Positions 14,841-25,697 of a stretch of DNA of 64,000 nucleotides are shown here, in pieces (position 1 is the stretch's first letter; each line of letters opens with the position of its first letter). The position numbers were made by a program, and so were the translations under genes. The stretch covers positions 1 through 64,000 of the forward strand of contig JACRLI010000004.1 in NCBI GenBank assembly GCA_016235265.1. The letters are read 5' to 3'. This stretch comes from Candidatus Eisenbacteria bacterium. Lineage in GTDB: Bacteria; Eisenbacteria; RBG-16-71-46; JACRLI01. Below the pieces are notes generated by a model. It was not told the DNA's origin, did no database searches, and saw nothing but the letters and a program-made list of their open reading frames with translations.

Positions 14841-17000
14841 CTAGGGCAACCCCCTCCGCCGCCGCACCCACCACTCGGTCCCGAACAGCAGCAGCGCCAG
14901 CGCGTAGGGCCACCATTCCCGGTGCAGCGCCAGCTCGCGCGAGCCCCTCGGTCGGCGGCTCTCCCGCTCCACGGCCCGGGCCAGCCCGACCGAGTCGGCG
15001 GCGCTGAAGAACTCCGCGCCCCCGGCCTGCGCGGTGCGGCGCAGCGCGGGGCCGTCCGGGGCGCTCTCGATCCACTCCTCGCCGGTGGGCTCCACGGCGG
15101 CCTCGGCCTGCGCCCGGGCGGCCTCGCGCCCGGCGCGCATCGCCCGGGCCACCAGCCGGTAGCGGCCGGGCTCCAGCGCGGCGGAGGCGCGCGCGCCGCC
15201 TTCCGGCATCGGCTCCACGGGCATCGCCGTGGCGCGGCCGTCTTCGCCCACGGCCTCCAGGCTCACGCGGTCGCCCGCGGCCTGGCCCGTCACTTCCACC
15301 TCCAGCGCCTCCCCCAGCTCCACCACGCGCCGCGACGGCCGCACGCTGAGCGCGGGGCCCGCGCCGGGCTCGTTGAGCCAGCGCCACACGCGGGACAAGA
15401 AAGCCGGGAACACGTCGCTCCCCCCCGGCGCGCCCTGCGCGGTGAAGGTCCAGCGGTACAGCTGTCCGGCGTTCAGGGCGAACACGCGCCCGCCGCTCGC
15501 GGGTCGCAGCGTGGCGCCGATCACCGCCGCACCGCGCGGGGACTGGAGAATGCGCTTCGCGCCGGGCCGCAGCGACAGCGGGTGCACGCCGGCGGCCGGC
15601 GGCAGGTCGGCCCAGCGCGCCAGCTGGGCGGGATCGGAGCCGTCCTCGCCGAACAACGCGTCGCCGCGCGATTCGGGGGCGGGCTCGGGAGCCAGCGCCG
15701 CGGTGCCGGCCTCGGCCTCGCCCTCCACCGCGAATGGCAGCAGCGGCGACACCGGCGTGCCGGTGTAGGATCGCAGTCCCGAACCGCCTCCATAGGCCCA
15801 CAGCCCGGCGCCCGCACGCACGCGGGCAGCCACGGCGGAGAGCACCGCCGGAGCTCCGGGGGCTCCCTGCAGGTCGCCCAGGACGATCACCGCCGCGCCG
15901 TTGAGGCGCGTGGCCAGGCCCGCGGGCGTCACACTCTCGCCTCCGCCGGGCCGCACGTAGCCACCCCCGGGCCCGGCCATCCAGAATTCAGGCGCCAGGT
16001 CCGGCTCCTCCTCGAGCGAGCGGCGCAGGAACGAGAAATCGAAGCTGGGGGCGCCCTGCAACAGCACCACGCGCGCCTTGTCGGCGAGCACTTCCAGCGC
16101 GAAGAGGCGGCGGTTGTTGAGCGCGGTCAGTTCGCCCGGCACGGGCGAGAGGATCACGTCGTAGAAGTGCACGCCCGGAGTCTCGGGGGTCACGGTGAAG
16201 CTCAACTCGGTCTCACCCGCGCGCGGCAGGCGGACATCCTGGCGGGCCAGCGTGCGGCCCGCCTCGCGCAGCTCCACGGAGGCCGCCCGCCCCGCCAGAC
16301 CGCGGCAGCGCACCGTGACGCGCACGGGAGTGGGGCGGCGCACGTAGGCGGTGGCGTTGGCGGCCACCTCGCGCAGCGCGGCGTCGGGCTCGGCGGCGGA
16401 GTCGGCGGCCAGCACCGTGATCACCGGCAGGCCCAGCCGCTCGGCGCCGGACCAGGGCTCCTGGCCCTGCGTCACCGCGCCGTCGCTCAGCGCCACGATC
16501 ACCGCGGGGCGACCGCCGCTCAGACCGCCCGAGGCGGCCAGCACGTCGCCCAGCGCCGTGGCGCCGCGGAACGCCGGCCCGCCGACCGCCGCGCTCTCCG
16601 CCAGCGCGCGCGCGAACCCGCGCTCCACCACGTCGAACCGCCCGCCCAGCGCGCGGCGCAGCGCCGAGGCGGCCCGCGACGCGGCCTGCGCGCGGGTTGG
16701 CGCTCCACCCGGCCCGGACGCCAGGTCCATGCTCAGGGAGCGGTCTTCCAGGATCACCACGCGGAAGCGCCCCGAGGCCAGCTCGGGCCAGCGCACCACC
16801 GGGCCCAGCATCACGAGAAATACCAGCAGCCAGCCGGCCCCGCGCAGCGCCCGCAGCGCGCGCCGCCAGCCGGGGGAAAGCGGAGTGTCACCGGGGGGAT
16901 AGGCCCACACCGCCAGCCCCACGGCGATGGCCAGCGCGGGGAGGAGCCACAGCAGCGAGGAGCCGGTGGAGAACGAGAGGGCGAGCGGGATGGCGGTCAC
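14841..17000 (-). CDS. vWA-domain membrane protein (BatA/CoxE-like)
   Basis: A 719-residue protein with two N-terminal membrane helices (~15-33 and ~55-70), then a von Willebrand A domain starting FRVVILEDRSLSMD. The MIDAS motif DRSLS is at 86-90, so a divalent-metal adhesion site is likely. A long region with Ig-like and glutamine-amidotransferase-like strands (VVLLQGAPSFDFSFLRR) follows. It ends in a C-terminal membrane helix (WWPYALALLLFGTEWWVRRR). This layout is common in bacterial 'VWA domain-containing' proteins linked to stress or MoxR systems, but no MoxR ATPase is nearby. The start overlaps the end of the STAS gene by four bases, so it is the last gene of the 18788-14841 operon. Confidence 0.75.
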   Translation of the reverse strand: MTAIPLALSFSTGSSLLWLLPALAIAVGLAVWAYPPGDTPLSPGWRRALRALRGAGWLLVFLVMLGPVVRWPELASGRFRVVILEDRSLSMDLASGPGGAPTRAQAASRAASALRRALGGRFDVVERGFARALAESAAVGGPAFRGATALGDVLAASGGLSGGRPAVIVALSDGAVTQGQEPWSGAERLGLPVITVLAADSAAEPDAALREVAANATAYVRRPTPVRVTVRCRGLAGRAASVELREAGRTLARQDVRLPRAGETELSFTVTPETPGVHFYDVILSPVPGELTALNNRRLFALEVLADKARVVLLQGAPSFDFSFLRRSLEEEPDLAPEFWMAGPGGGYVRPGGGESVTPAGLATRLNGAAVIVLGDLQGAPGAPAVLSAVAARVRAGAGLWAYGGGSGLRSYTGTPVSPLLPFAVEGEAEAGTAALAPEPAPESRGDALFGEDGSDPAQLARWADLPPAAGVHPLSLRPGAKRILQSPRGAAVIGATLRPASGGRVFALNAGQLYRWTFTAQGAPGGSDVFPAFLSRVWRWLNEPGAGPALSVRPSRRVVELGEALEVEVTGQAAGDRVSLEAVGEDGRATAMPVEPMPEGGARASAALEPGRYRLVARAMRAGREAARAQAEAAVEPTGEEWIESAPDGPALRRTAQAGGAEFFSAADSVGLARAVERESRRPRGSRELALHREWWPYALALLLFGTEWWVRRRRGLP

Positions 17001-17362
17001 AGCGTCGCGCCGGCCCGGATGGCGGCCAGCGCTTCATCGAGATCGGGGTGGCACGGCATCAACTGATCGAACTCCAGCAGACCGTAGACGTCCGCGACGT
17101 CGCGGGTGAGCCCGGACAGGTGGATGCAGCCCCGGCGGGTGCGCACGCGGCGCAGGGTGCCCACCAGCGCGCCCCAGCCGGCGGTGCTCATGAAATCGAG
17201 CCCGGAGAGCTCCAGGGCCAGGTGGTCGTGCCCGCGGTCCAGGGTGGAGTCGAGGGCCTTCTGGATCTCCACGGCGTTCTCGGAGTCCACCGCCCCGCGG
17301 ATCCGCAGGACGGCGATCGGCGCTTCGAGCAGTTCGATGTCCACGTGGAGCTCGCGCCTCAC
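16997..17362 (-). CDS. STAS-domain protein (anti-sigma antagonist-like)
   Basis: A 121-residue single-domain protein. The core (IAVLRIRGAVDSENAVEIQK ... LALELSGLDFMSTAGWGALV) matches STAS domains such as SpoIIAA/RsbV. The phosphorylatable Ser is in the motif FMSTAGW. The GTG start (complement of 17360-17362) overlaps the previous stop (GTGA) and has GGGAGG upstream; a longer frame upstream is an artefact. No RsbW kinase or sigma-B-type factor lies nearby, so its partner is outside the window. It sits between DUF4388 and vWA genes, a grouping that suggests a signalling output at the membrane. Confidence 0.8.
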   Translation of the reverse strand: MRRELHVDIELLEAPIAVLRIRGAVDSENAVEIQKALDSTLDRGHDHLALELSGLDFMSTAGWGALVGTLRRVRTRRGCIHLSGLTRDVADVYGLLEFDQLMPCHPDLDEALAAIRAGATL

Positions 17363-17865
17363 GGCCTCACCCTCCCCAGGGATTCGGTTTCTTCGTCGAG
17401 CCGGCGAAGGCTCTCGAACAGCAGCCGGTCCAGCGGCGGGCGGTCCGGGTAGCGCGGCCCGCGCGCGGCCACGCCCGGGCGGAACTGGAACGTGCCGTGC
17501 TCCCACGCCAGCAGCCGGCTCAGCACGGCCAGCAGCTGATCCTGGAGCACTTCGGCCAGGGTGTCCGGGGCGACCTCCCCGGATTCCACCAGCACCTCCC
17601 CCAGCGGCCGTCCCGCGGCCAGCGCACGCAGGGCCGCGGATTCCACGGCCGCCCCGGTCACGCGCCCGGTGGCCCTCAACAGGTCCCCGAGCCGCGGCCG
17701 GTCCACGTCGGCCTCCACCGCGCTGATGCGGCCCTCCTCAAGATAGACGCGCGCCGCCGCCCCTCCGTTGCTGAGCTCCAGCGCGCCCGCCGAGCGGGTG
17801 TAGCCCAGGAACTGGAGCACGTCCGCGGGCGGGAACACCGACAGGTCCCCGGAGAGCGCCGTCAC
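17359..17865 (-). CDS. DUF4388 domain protein
   Basis: A 168-residue cytosolic protein starting at GTG (complement of 17863-17865) with GGAGGG upstream and a GTGA overlap with the gene before. Residues 1-100 (LSGDLSVFPPADVLQFLGYT ... GALELSNGGAAARVYLEEG) match DUF4388, a domain found in delta-proteobacterial and related signalling proteins, often with response regulators. The rest (GEVAPDTLAEVLQDQLLAVL ... WEHGTFQFRPG) continues that family. No catalytic residues are recognisable. Role inferred from context only: a regulator acting with the STAS protein next to it. Confidence 0.72.
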   Translation of the reverse strand: MTALSGDLSVFPPADVLQFLGYTRSAGALELSNGGAAARVYLEEGRISAVEADVDRPRLGDLLRATGRVTGAAVESAALRALAAGRPLGEVLVESGEVAPDTLAEVLQDQLLAVLSRLLAWEHGTFQFRPGVAARGPRYPDRPPLDRLLFESLRRLDEETESLGRVRP

Positions 17866-18788
17866 GGGTCCCTCCGGCGCGGCGGCTTGAATTCCACGTC
17901 CGCCATCACCCGCGGCGGGGCGGTCTTGACCCCGGTCAGCTTCACGTTGTACCAGCCCATGACCCCCACCTGCACCACGGCGGCGGCGGTCAGGAAGCCG
18001 ATGGCCGTTTCCAGGAGCTGCGCCACGCGCGCGGTGGTCTCCGCGCTCCCGCCGGCAGCGATCAGCAGGTGGGTGCCCACGAGTGCGTAGATGAGCACGC
18101 CGGAGGCCTTCCCGAAGGCCGTGGGCTGGATGCGCACCGGCCCGCGCGCCACGTAGATGTAGAGCGCCCCGAACACCAGCAGGCCGTAGCGAACCAGCAC
18201 CAGCGCCAGCACCCAGGCGGGCAGGAGGCCGCCCTGGTGCAACCCCACGATCATGCAGAGGTTGAAGAGGATGTCCACGACCGGGTCCAGCACGCGCCCC
18301 AGCAGGGTGCCGCCCATGGCCCGCGCCAGGAGCCCGTCCACGACGTCCGTGAGGCCGCCGAATACCACCCAGCCCAGCGCCAGGCTCCACTGGCCGGTGG
18401 AGGCGAACATCAGCACCCCGGGGGCCATGGTGGCGCGCAGCAGGGTCAGCCAGTCGGCGGCGCTCAGGCGCGAGCAGGCCACGCCCTCGGGGGTTCGGAC
18501 CAGGGCCAGGTGGGCCAGGCACAGCAGGGTGGCGGTGAGCGTGGCGAGGGCGGAGGCGCGCAGGTAGGCCACCGCGAAGCCCGGACCCGGAGAAAAGGAC
18601 AGCGCCACCGAGGCGAGCACGTGCAGGACGAACATCCCGGTGCCCACGGTGAGCACCGAGCGGGTGGCCTGCGGGTTGTTCCACACCCGCTCCCGCACCA
18701 GCGCGCCGACCCGTCGCACGTAGGTGGCCCAGGCCGCCCGGCTGTAGCCGGCGGCGCGCACGTCCTTGAGGTATTCCTCGACGAACAT
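17862..18788 (-). CDS. CDP-alcohol phosphatidyltransferase family membrane protein
   Basis: A 308-residue membrane protein with the CDP-alcohol signature: DVVDGLLAR, then a Gly and DPVVD. The gap between AR and G is seven residues here, one shorter than the usual eight. Such enzymes move a phosphoalcohol onto CDP-diacylglycerol or a related lipid, releasing CMP or using CDP-alcohol. The ATG (complement of 18786-18788) is downstream of a TTGAAT-17-GATACT promoter, so a longer upstream start is unlikely. It is the first gene of an operon with DUF4388, STAS and vWA genes. The substrate cannot be assigned; another family member lies at 48948-49550. Confidence 0.78.
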   Translation of the reverse strand: MFVEEYLKDVRAAGYSRAAWATYVRRVGALVRERVWNNPQATRSVLTVGTGMFVLHVLASVALSFSPGPGFAVAYLRASALATLTATLLCLAHLALVRTPEGVACSRLSAADWLTLLRATMAPGVLMFASTGQWSLALGWVVFGGLTDVVDGLLARAMGGTLLGRVLDPVVDILFNLCMIVGLHQGGLLPAWVLALVLVRYGLLVFGALYIYVARGPVRIQPTAFGKASGVLIYALVGTHLLIAAGGSAETTARVAQLLETAIGFLTAAAVVQVGVMGWYNVKLTGVKTAPPRVMADVEFKPPRRRDP

Positions 18789-18879
18789 AGGTGTTCCGAG
18801 TCCCTCGGACCCCGCCCCGGCCCCGCTTCGACGCGCTGCGGTCGCAGGCGCCGGGGGGCTTCGGCGTGGGAATTGGGTG

Positions 18880-18908
18880 AGTATCCCCCAACCCGGCGCG
18901 GGATTCAA
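18880..18908 (-). promoter_or_regulatory. Sigma70-type promoter of the CDP-alcohol/DUF4388/STAS/vWA operon
   Basis: On the minus strand TTGAAT (complement of 18903-18908) and GATACT (complement of 18880-18885) are 17 bp apart. The start near 18873 leaves a leader of about 85 bases. Confidence 0.55.
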
Positions 18909-18927
18909 CCGGGCCGGCGGGGAGGTC

Positions 18928-19647
18928 CTACTCGGCCCCCGGGCGGCCCCGGGGCAGCCCTCGCAGACCCGCCGCCAGCAGTGTCCACAGGATCACCCGC
19001 CCCGCGTGGAAGCTGCCGGCCAGACTGCCCGAGACCTTGGAGACCCCCGCGCGGCGCCGGCGGTAGCTCACCGGCACCTCCTCCACCCCGAGCCCCATCC
19101 GCAGCGTCAGCACCTGCATTTCCACGGTCCAGCCGAAGCTGCGGTCGCGCATCCCCAGGGCCAGCAGGGCCGGGAAGCGGATGGCGCGGAAGGGCCCCAG
19201 GTCGGTGTAGCGGTAGCCGTGGAAGAGGCCGATCCAGGCGGTGGCCAGGGCGTTGCCGAAGGCCTGCACCGGGCTCAGGGAGCCCGGTTCGGGGTTGCCG
19301 CGCACGCGGGAGCCGATCACCAGGTCAGCCCGCCCGGCCTCGATGGGCTCGAGCAGGCGGGCCAGCTCGCCGGGCTCGTCCGAGAGGTCGCCGTCCAGGA
19401 AGACCAGCACTTCGGGGGGGTTCGCCACCAGGTGCTGGATGCCGGTCCAGCACGCCCGCCCGTAGCCGCGACGGGGCTCGGAGAGCACCGTGGCGCCGGC
19501 GGCGCGGGCGGCAGCCGCGGTGCCGTCGGTGGAGCCGTTGTCCACCACCACCACCTCGCGCACGCGGCCCGGGGGCAGCGCTGCGATCACCCTCGCGATG
19601 GTGCCTTCCTCGTTGAGTGCGGGGATCAGCACCGCCACCGATGTCAT
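18928..19647 (-). CDS. Family 2 glycosyltransferase (dolichol-phosphate mannosyltransferase-like)
   Basis: A 239-residue GT-A fold enzyme. VLIPALNEEGTIARVIAALP is the typical N-terminus, VVVDNGSTDGT binds the nucleotide, and FLDGDLSDEP holds the metal-binding DxD-like motif. The acceptor-side motifs VIGSRVRGNPEPGSL and YTDLGPFRAIR match DPM1/GtrB-like enzymes that load polyprenyl phosphate. There is no C-terminal membrane domain, so it is soluble or peripheral. The ATG (complement of 19645-19647) follows GGGAGGG. It lies downstream of the ppdK terminator hairpin. Confidence 0.85.
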   Translation of the reverse strand: MTSVAVLIPALNEEGTIARVIAALPPGRVREVVVVDNGSTDGTAAAARAAGATVLSEPRRGYGRACWTGIQHLVANPPEVLVFLDGDLSDEPGELARLLEPIEAGRADLVIGSRVRGNPEPGSLSPVQAFGNALATAWIGLFHGYRYTDLGPFRAIRFPALLALGMRDRSFGWTVEMQVLTLRMGLGVEEVPVSYRRRRAGVSKVSGSLAGSFHAGRVILWTLLAAGLRGLPRGRPGAE

Positions 19648-19762
19648 GTCCCGGCCCTCCCCCTTCGCCCGCGCGGGACGCCACGACCGGCCGGACAGGA
19701 AGGCACGGTCGCCAGCGCGGCCCGCCCGGGCGGCTGCCTCGTGGAACTTCCGGATGCACGAA

Positions 19763-19798
19763 GCGGTGGCGGAGGGCATGCGACCCCTCCGCCACCGC
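19763..19798 (-). terminator. Terminator hairpin after ppdK
   Basis: A perfect 14-bp stem (19763-19776 with 19785-19798, eight-base loop) lies just past the ppdK stop, followed by TTCGT on the minus strand. The stem is strong but the T run is poor. Confidence 0.55.
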
Positions 19799-19824
19799 AT
19801 CCGTTTCCAGCCGGGACTGCCGTG

Positions 19825-22791
<2,967 letters not shown>

Positions 22792-22830
22792 GTCTCCCCC
22801 TTCTTCCTCCCCAGAACCACTCTGGCATGG

Positions 22831-22838
22831 AAACGTTT
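22831..22838. promoter_or_regulatory. AAACGTTT palindrome in the ppdK leader
   Basis: A perfect eight-base palindrome lies just after the predicted ppdK start site, at about +5 to +12. Its CG-centred form resembles half of LacI-family operators. A single short site in a leader is weak evidence, so this is a suggestion only. Confidence 0.25.
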
Positions 22839-22848
22839 ACGGTTCGGA

Positions 22849-22877
22849 ATTGTAGACCGTTGGGGTGTCACCGGCAA
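22849..22877 (-). promoter_or_regulatory. Sigma70-type promoter of ppdK
   Basis: TTGCCG (complement of 22872-22877) and TACAAT (complement of 22849-22854) are spaced 17 bp apart. Transcription should start near 22842, about 50 bases upstream of the ATG. Confidence 0.68.
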
Positions 22878-22921
22878 ATCGCCCGCAGGGTCGGCTCCGG
22901 GCTGTGGTGTAACCGACTGTA

Positions 22922-23533
22922 CTATCGGTAGATACGCCTGAGCGCGCCCCACCGCGTCTGCCCGTCGGGCATCACCCCCCCGAACCGGGCGGAGGTGCTC
23001 GCGGGCGCGACGTCGATCCCGCGCACGGCCGGCCGGGCATCGAGGAACACCCACAGCCGGGCCAGGGGCAGGCGCAGTTCGGCGGTGCGCGCGGGGCGGC
23101 TGGTCCTCACGTGCAAGGTGCCCAGGCGGGCCAGCCGGGGAACGGTGCTCAGTCGGTCGGTTCGGATGTGGAGGTAGTAGTGGCTGCGGGACTGGCACTT
23201 GGAGCAGGCGCATTCCTCGTCGCACAGGAGCTGGGAGACGTTGCCGATGAGGCTGCGGTCGGGCTCGAAGTTGACCACGTCCACGGAGCGGCTCACCTGG
23301 CAGGCGGCGTCGGTGGTGCAGTCGTAGGCGATGTAGAACTCCACGCCCTCGAGACGCGCGGTGAGCGTGTCGAGGTTCATGTACAGCCCCACGCCGGCGG
23401 TGTCCCGGGGCTCGTAGGCGCGCTGGGGCACGGTGGCGGTGGACACGCCGAAACCCAGGCGGAGCGCGGGCGAGGCGGCGGCCCCGCTCGTCCACAGGGC
23501 CGCCACCAGCATGGCTGTGCGAAAGGCGATCAA
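22922..23533 (-). CDS. Cys-containing secreted protein of unknown function
   Basis: A 203-residue protein with a signal peptide (MLVAALWTSGAAAS). The start used is TTG (complement of 23531-23533) with GAGG five bases upstream; an ATG seven codons later has no ribosome site. The middle part has eight cysteines, including a tight CDEECACSKCQ cluster (~107-117) that could form disulfides or bind metal. The strand pattern and Ser/Thr-rich stretches suggest a beta-sandwich. I do not recognise the family. It sits between the S8 protease gene and the ppdK promoter, on the same strand, 32 bp after the protease stop, so it may be co-transcribed with the protease. Confidence 0.55.
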   Translation of the reverse strand: MIAFRTAMLVAALWTSGAAASPALRLGFGVSTATVPQRAYEPRDTAGVGLYMNLDTLTARLEGVEFYIAYDCTTDAACQVSRSVDVVNFEPDRSLIGNVSQLLCDEECACSKCQSRSHYYLHIRTDRLSTVPRLARLGTLHVRTSRPARTAELRLPLARLWVFLDARPAVRGIDVAPASTSARFGGVMPDGQTRWGALRRIYR

Positions 23534-23565
23534 GGCGGCCTCGCGGCGCCGCGGCGGGCGGCGGA

Positions 23566-25443
23566 TTAGCGGAACAGCACCAGGCGCCGGGTGACGCTCA
23601 GAGTGCCGGACTCCAGGCGGTAGAAATAGAGCCCCGTGCCCGCGGGCCGGCCGTCGGCGTGGCGACCGTCCCAGGCAGCCTGGTGCGTGCCGGGGGCGGC
23701 GTCGCCGTCCTTGAGCGTGGCCACCAGGCGGCCGGCGGGATCGAACACCCGCAGGCGCACCCGCTGCTCACCGGCCACGCCGGAGACGGAGTAGTCGATC
23801 CGCGTGTTCCCGCGGAACGGGTTGGGCTGGTTCTGGGACATCGCCAGGCTCAGGCCGGGCAGGTTACGCACGCCGCCGCCGGAGTCCACCGAGGTGCTGA
23901 CGAAGCTGGCGGCATCGTAGGCGCGCAGCAGTCCGTAGCCGGTGACGGTGTCCGGGCTGGCCGGGTGCGAGGCAGTCTGGCGCAGCGCGTCCAGTACTTG
24001 AAGCGGGTTGTAGCCGGGGTTCTTCTGCAGCACCAGCGCCACGGCTCCGGCGGTGATGGGCGTGGCGAACGAAGTGCCGCTGCCCGTGCCGAAGTAGGAT
24101 AGGTCGCTGCTGACGCTCACCACCCAGTCGCGGGTGCCGCGTGCCATCACCTCGGGCTTGATGCGCCGGTCCCAGGTGGGTCCGAAGCAGCTGTAGCTGG
24201 AACGCACGCCCAGCGAGTCGGTGGCCCCCGCGCTGACCACGTTGAACCCGTCGGCCGGGGCGATGACCTTGTTGGAAGGGTAGATCGCCCCGCCGTCGTT
24301 GCCCATGGCGGTGATGCACACGATCCCGCGGGCGGCGGCGTAGTTGGCGGCCCGCGACGAGACGCGCGTGCGGCCGTCCATCTGCGCGTAGATGGCGAGG
24401 GGCGGGATGGAAGTGGTGTCGTAGGTGCTGTAGCCCAGCGAGCTGCTGATCAGGTCCGCCCCCAGCGAGTCGGCCCACTCCACGCCGGCCAGCCAGTGGT
24501 CCTCCTCGATCGGCGTCTCGGTGGGCACCCACTCGGTCTTGCCCAGGATGAAGCGCGCGTTGTACGCGGCACCCAGGTAGCGGCCCGGGTAGTAGCCGCC
24601 GATGAGGCTCAGGCAGTACGTGCCGTGCGAGTCCTGCCCGGCGGAGTCCTGCCCCGCCTCGTTGGCCACCACGGTGTCGCCGTGGATGAAGTCGCGCGAG
24701 TGGGCCACCTGCAGCACATGGCCGGGGTAGTTGAACGCCGAGTGCGTGGTGCGGAAGCCGGAGTCCAGCATGCAGATCAGGACGCCCTCGCCGTGGAAGC
24801 CGGCGTCGTGCAGCTTCGGGATCTGGTGCAGGTTGAGCTGCTTCCAGGTCACGCCGTACTGGGTGGAGTCGATCACGGCACCCGCGGCGGGCGCGGCGGG
24901 ACGAACCGGGGAGAAGGCACCCGGGCCCACGGGCGACCAGCCGTTGGCGGGAATGTCCGGAGCGCCCTCGGCCACGTCGCCCCGGCGGTAGCTCTCCACC
25001 ACGTCCAGCCGGTCCACGCATGGCAGCGCGGCGATGGCGCGCAGCTGCGCCGGGGTGGCCGAGACGCTCATGGAGTTGAACCAGCGGCTCACCTGGCGCT
25101 GGCGCGCGCCGGTCGCGCGCACCTCGCGCACGTGGCGCCCGGACACCGGCAGGTCCATGTCGTCCACCACCGGGCCGGTCATGATCTTGGCGCGGCGCCA
25201 CAGCGTGCGGTCCGGCAACTCACTCTCCGCGCGGCGCAGCGCCTCGGCGCGCTCGGCGGGCGTGGCCAGGCCCTTGTCGCGGAAGTACACCCAGGCGTGG
25301 ATCTCGCCGCCCCGTGGACGGCCGGCGGCTTCCTGCAGGCGGGCACTGAAGGGAGCGGGAGCCGCGGCCAGGATGCGCGAAGGAACCGGCACGAGGGCGA
25401 GGCAGGCAAGTGCGGCTACGGCCAGGATCCGAAGTCGAAGCAT
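23566..25443 (-). CDS. Secreted S8 (subtilisin-like) serine protease with C-terminal FlgD-like sorting domain
   Basis: A 625-residue secreted protease. After a signal peptide (1-29) and an N-terminal propeptide-like region (~30-190), the S8 domain holds Asp227 (LICMLDSGF), His273 (DSHGTYC), Asn382 (AMGNDGG, oxyanion hole) and Ser458 (GTSFATP). The last ~90 residues (NQPNPFRGNTRIDYS ... AGTGLYFYRL ... RRLVLFR) form the FlgD-like/type-IX-like module that directs surface sorting in related phyla. The ATG at 25443 has GAGGAA five bases upstream; the ATG four codons earlier has a poorly spaced site. A consensus-quality promoter lies upstream. The target substrates are unknown; it may process surface proteins or feed on peptides. 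Confidence 0.9.
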   Translation of the reverse strand: MLRLRILAVAALACLALVPVPSRILAAAPAPFSARLQEAAGRPRGGEIHAWVYFRDKGLATPAERAEALRRAESELPDRTLWRRAKIMTGPVVDDMDLPVSGRHVREVRATGARQRQVSRWFNSMSVSATPAQLRAIAALPCVDRLDVVESYRRGDVAEGAPDIPANGWSPVGPGAFSPVRPAAPAAGAVIDSTQYGVTWKQLNLHQIPKLHDAGFHGEGVLICMLDSGFRTTHSAFNYPGHVLQVAHSRDFIHGDTVVANEAGQDSAGQDSHGTYCLSLIGGYYPGRYLGAAYNARFILGKTEWVPTETPIEEDHWLAGVEWADSLGADLISSSLGYSTYDTTSIPPLAIYAQMDGRTRVSSRAANYAAARGIVCITAMGNDGGAIYPSNKVIAPADGFNVVSAGATDSLGVRSSYSCFGPTWDRRIKPEVMARGTRDWVVSVSSDLSYFGTGSGTSFATPITAGAVALVLQKNPGYNPLQVLDALRQTASHPASPDTVTGYGLLRAYDAASFVSTSVDSGGGVRNLPGLSLAMSQNQPNPFRGNTRIDYSVSGVAGEQRVRLRVFDPAGRLVATLKDGDAAPGTHQAAWDGRHADGRPAGTGLYFYRLESGTLSVTRRLVLFR

Positions 25444-25462
25444 GGGTTTCCTCATCGTCCTG

Positions 25463-25482
25463 GCCCGCCCGTTGGGGCGGGC
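25463..25482 (-). other. Leader hairpin of the protease mRNA
   Basis: GCCCGCCC and GGGCGGGC form a perfect eight-bp stem with a four-base loop just upstream of the start codon. A second smaller hairpin lies near 25490-25510. Together they may shield the ribosome site or stabilise the mRNA. Confidence 0.4.
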
Positions 25483-25516
25483 GACCGGGGGGCTGGGGAA
25501 GCCCCCAGAAAATGCA

Positions 25517-25545
25517 ATTATAGCAGGAACTTGCGGTATTTTCAA
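25517..25545 (-). promoter_or_regulatory. Strong sigma70-type promoter of the S8 protease gene
   Basis: On the minus strand TTGAAA (complement of 25540-25545) is 17 bp from TATAAT (complement of 25517-25522), with a TGC extension before the -10. This is one of the best matches in the window. Confidence 0.75.
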
Positions 25546-25697
25546 GGGGCGGGCCATTCCGGACTGGAAACGGTGTATCAGGAGTGGCCGCGCCCCACCT
25601 ATGGAGGCAGATTCCCTGCCGGACTCGGGCGGGGTGCCAGTGCCAGGACTTCTTCGACCAAACCTCGGCACCCTCTCCCGGGTACGGCGATCCCCGC

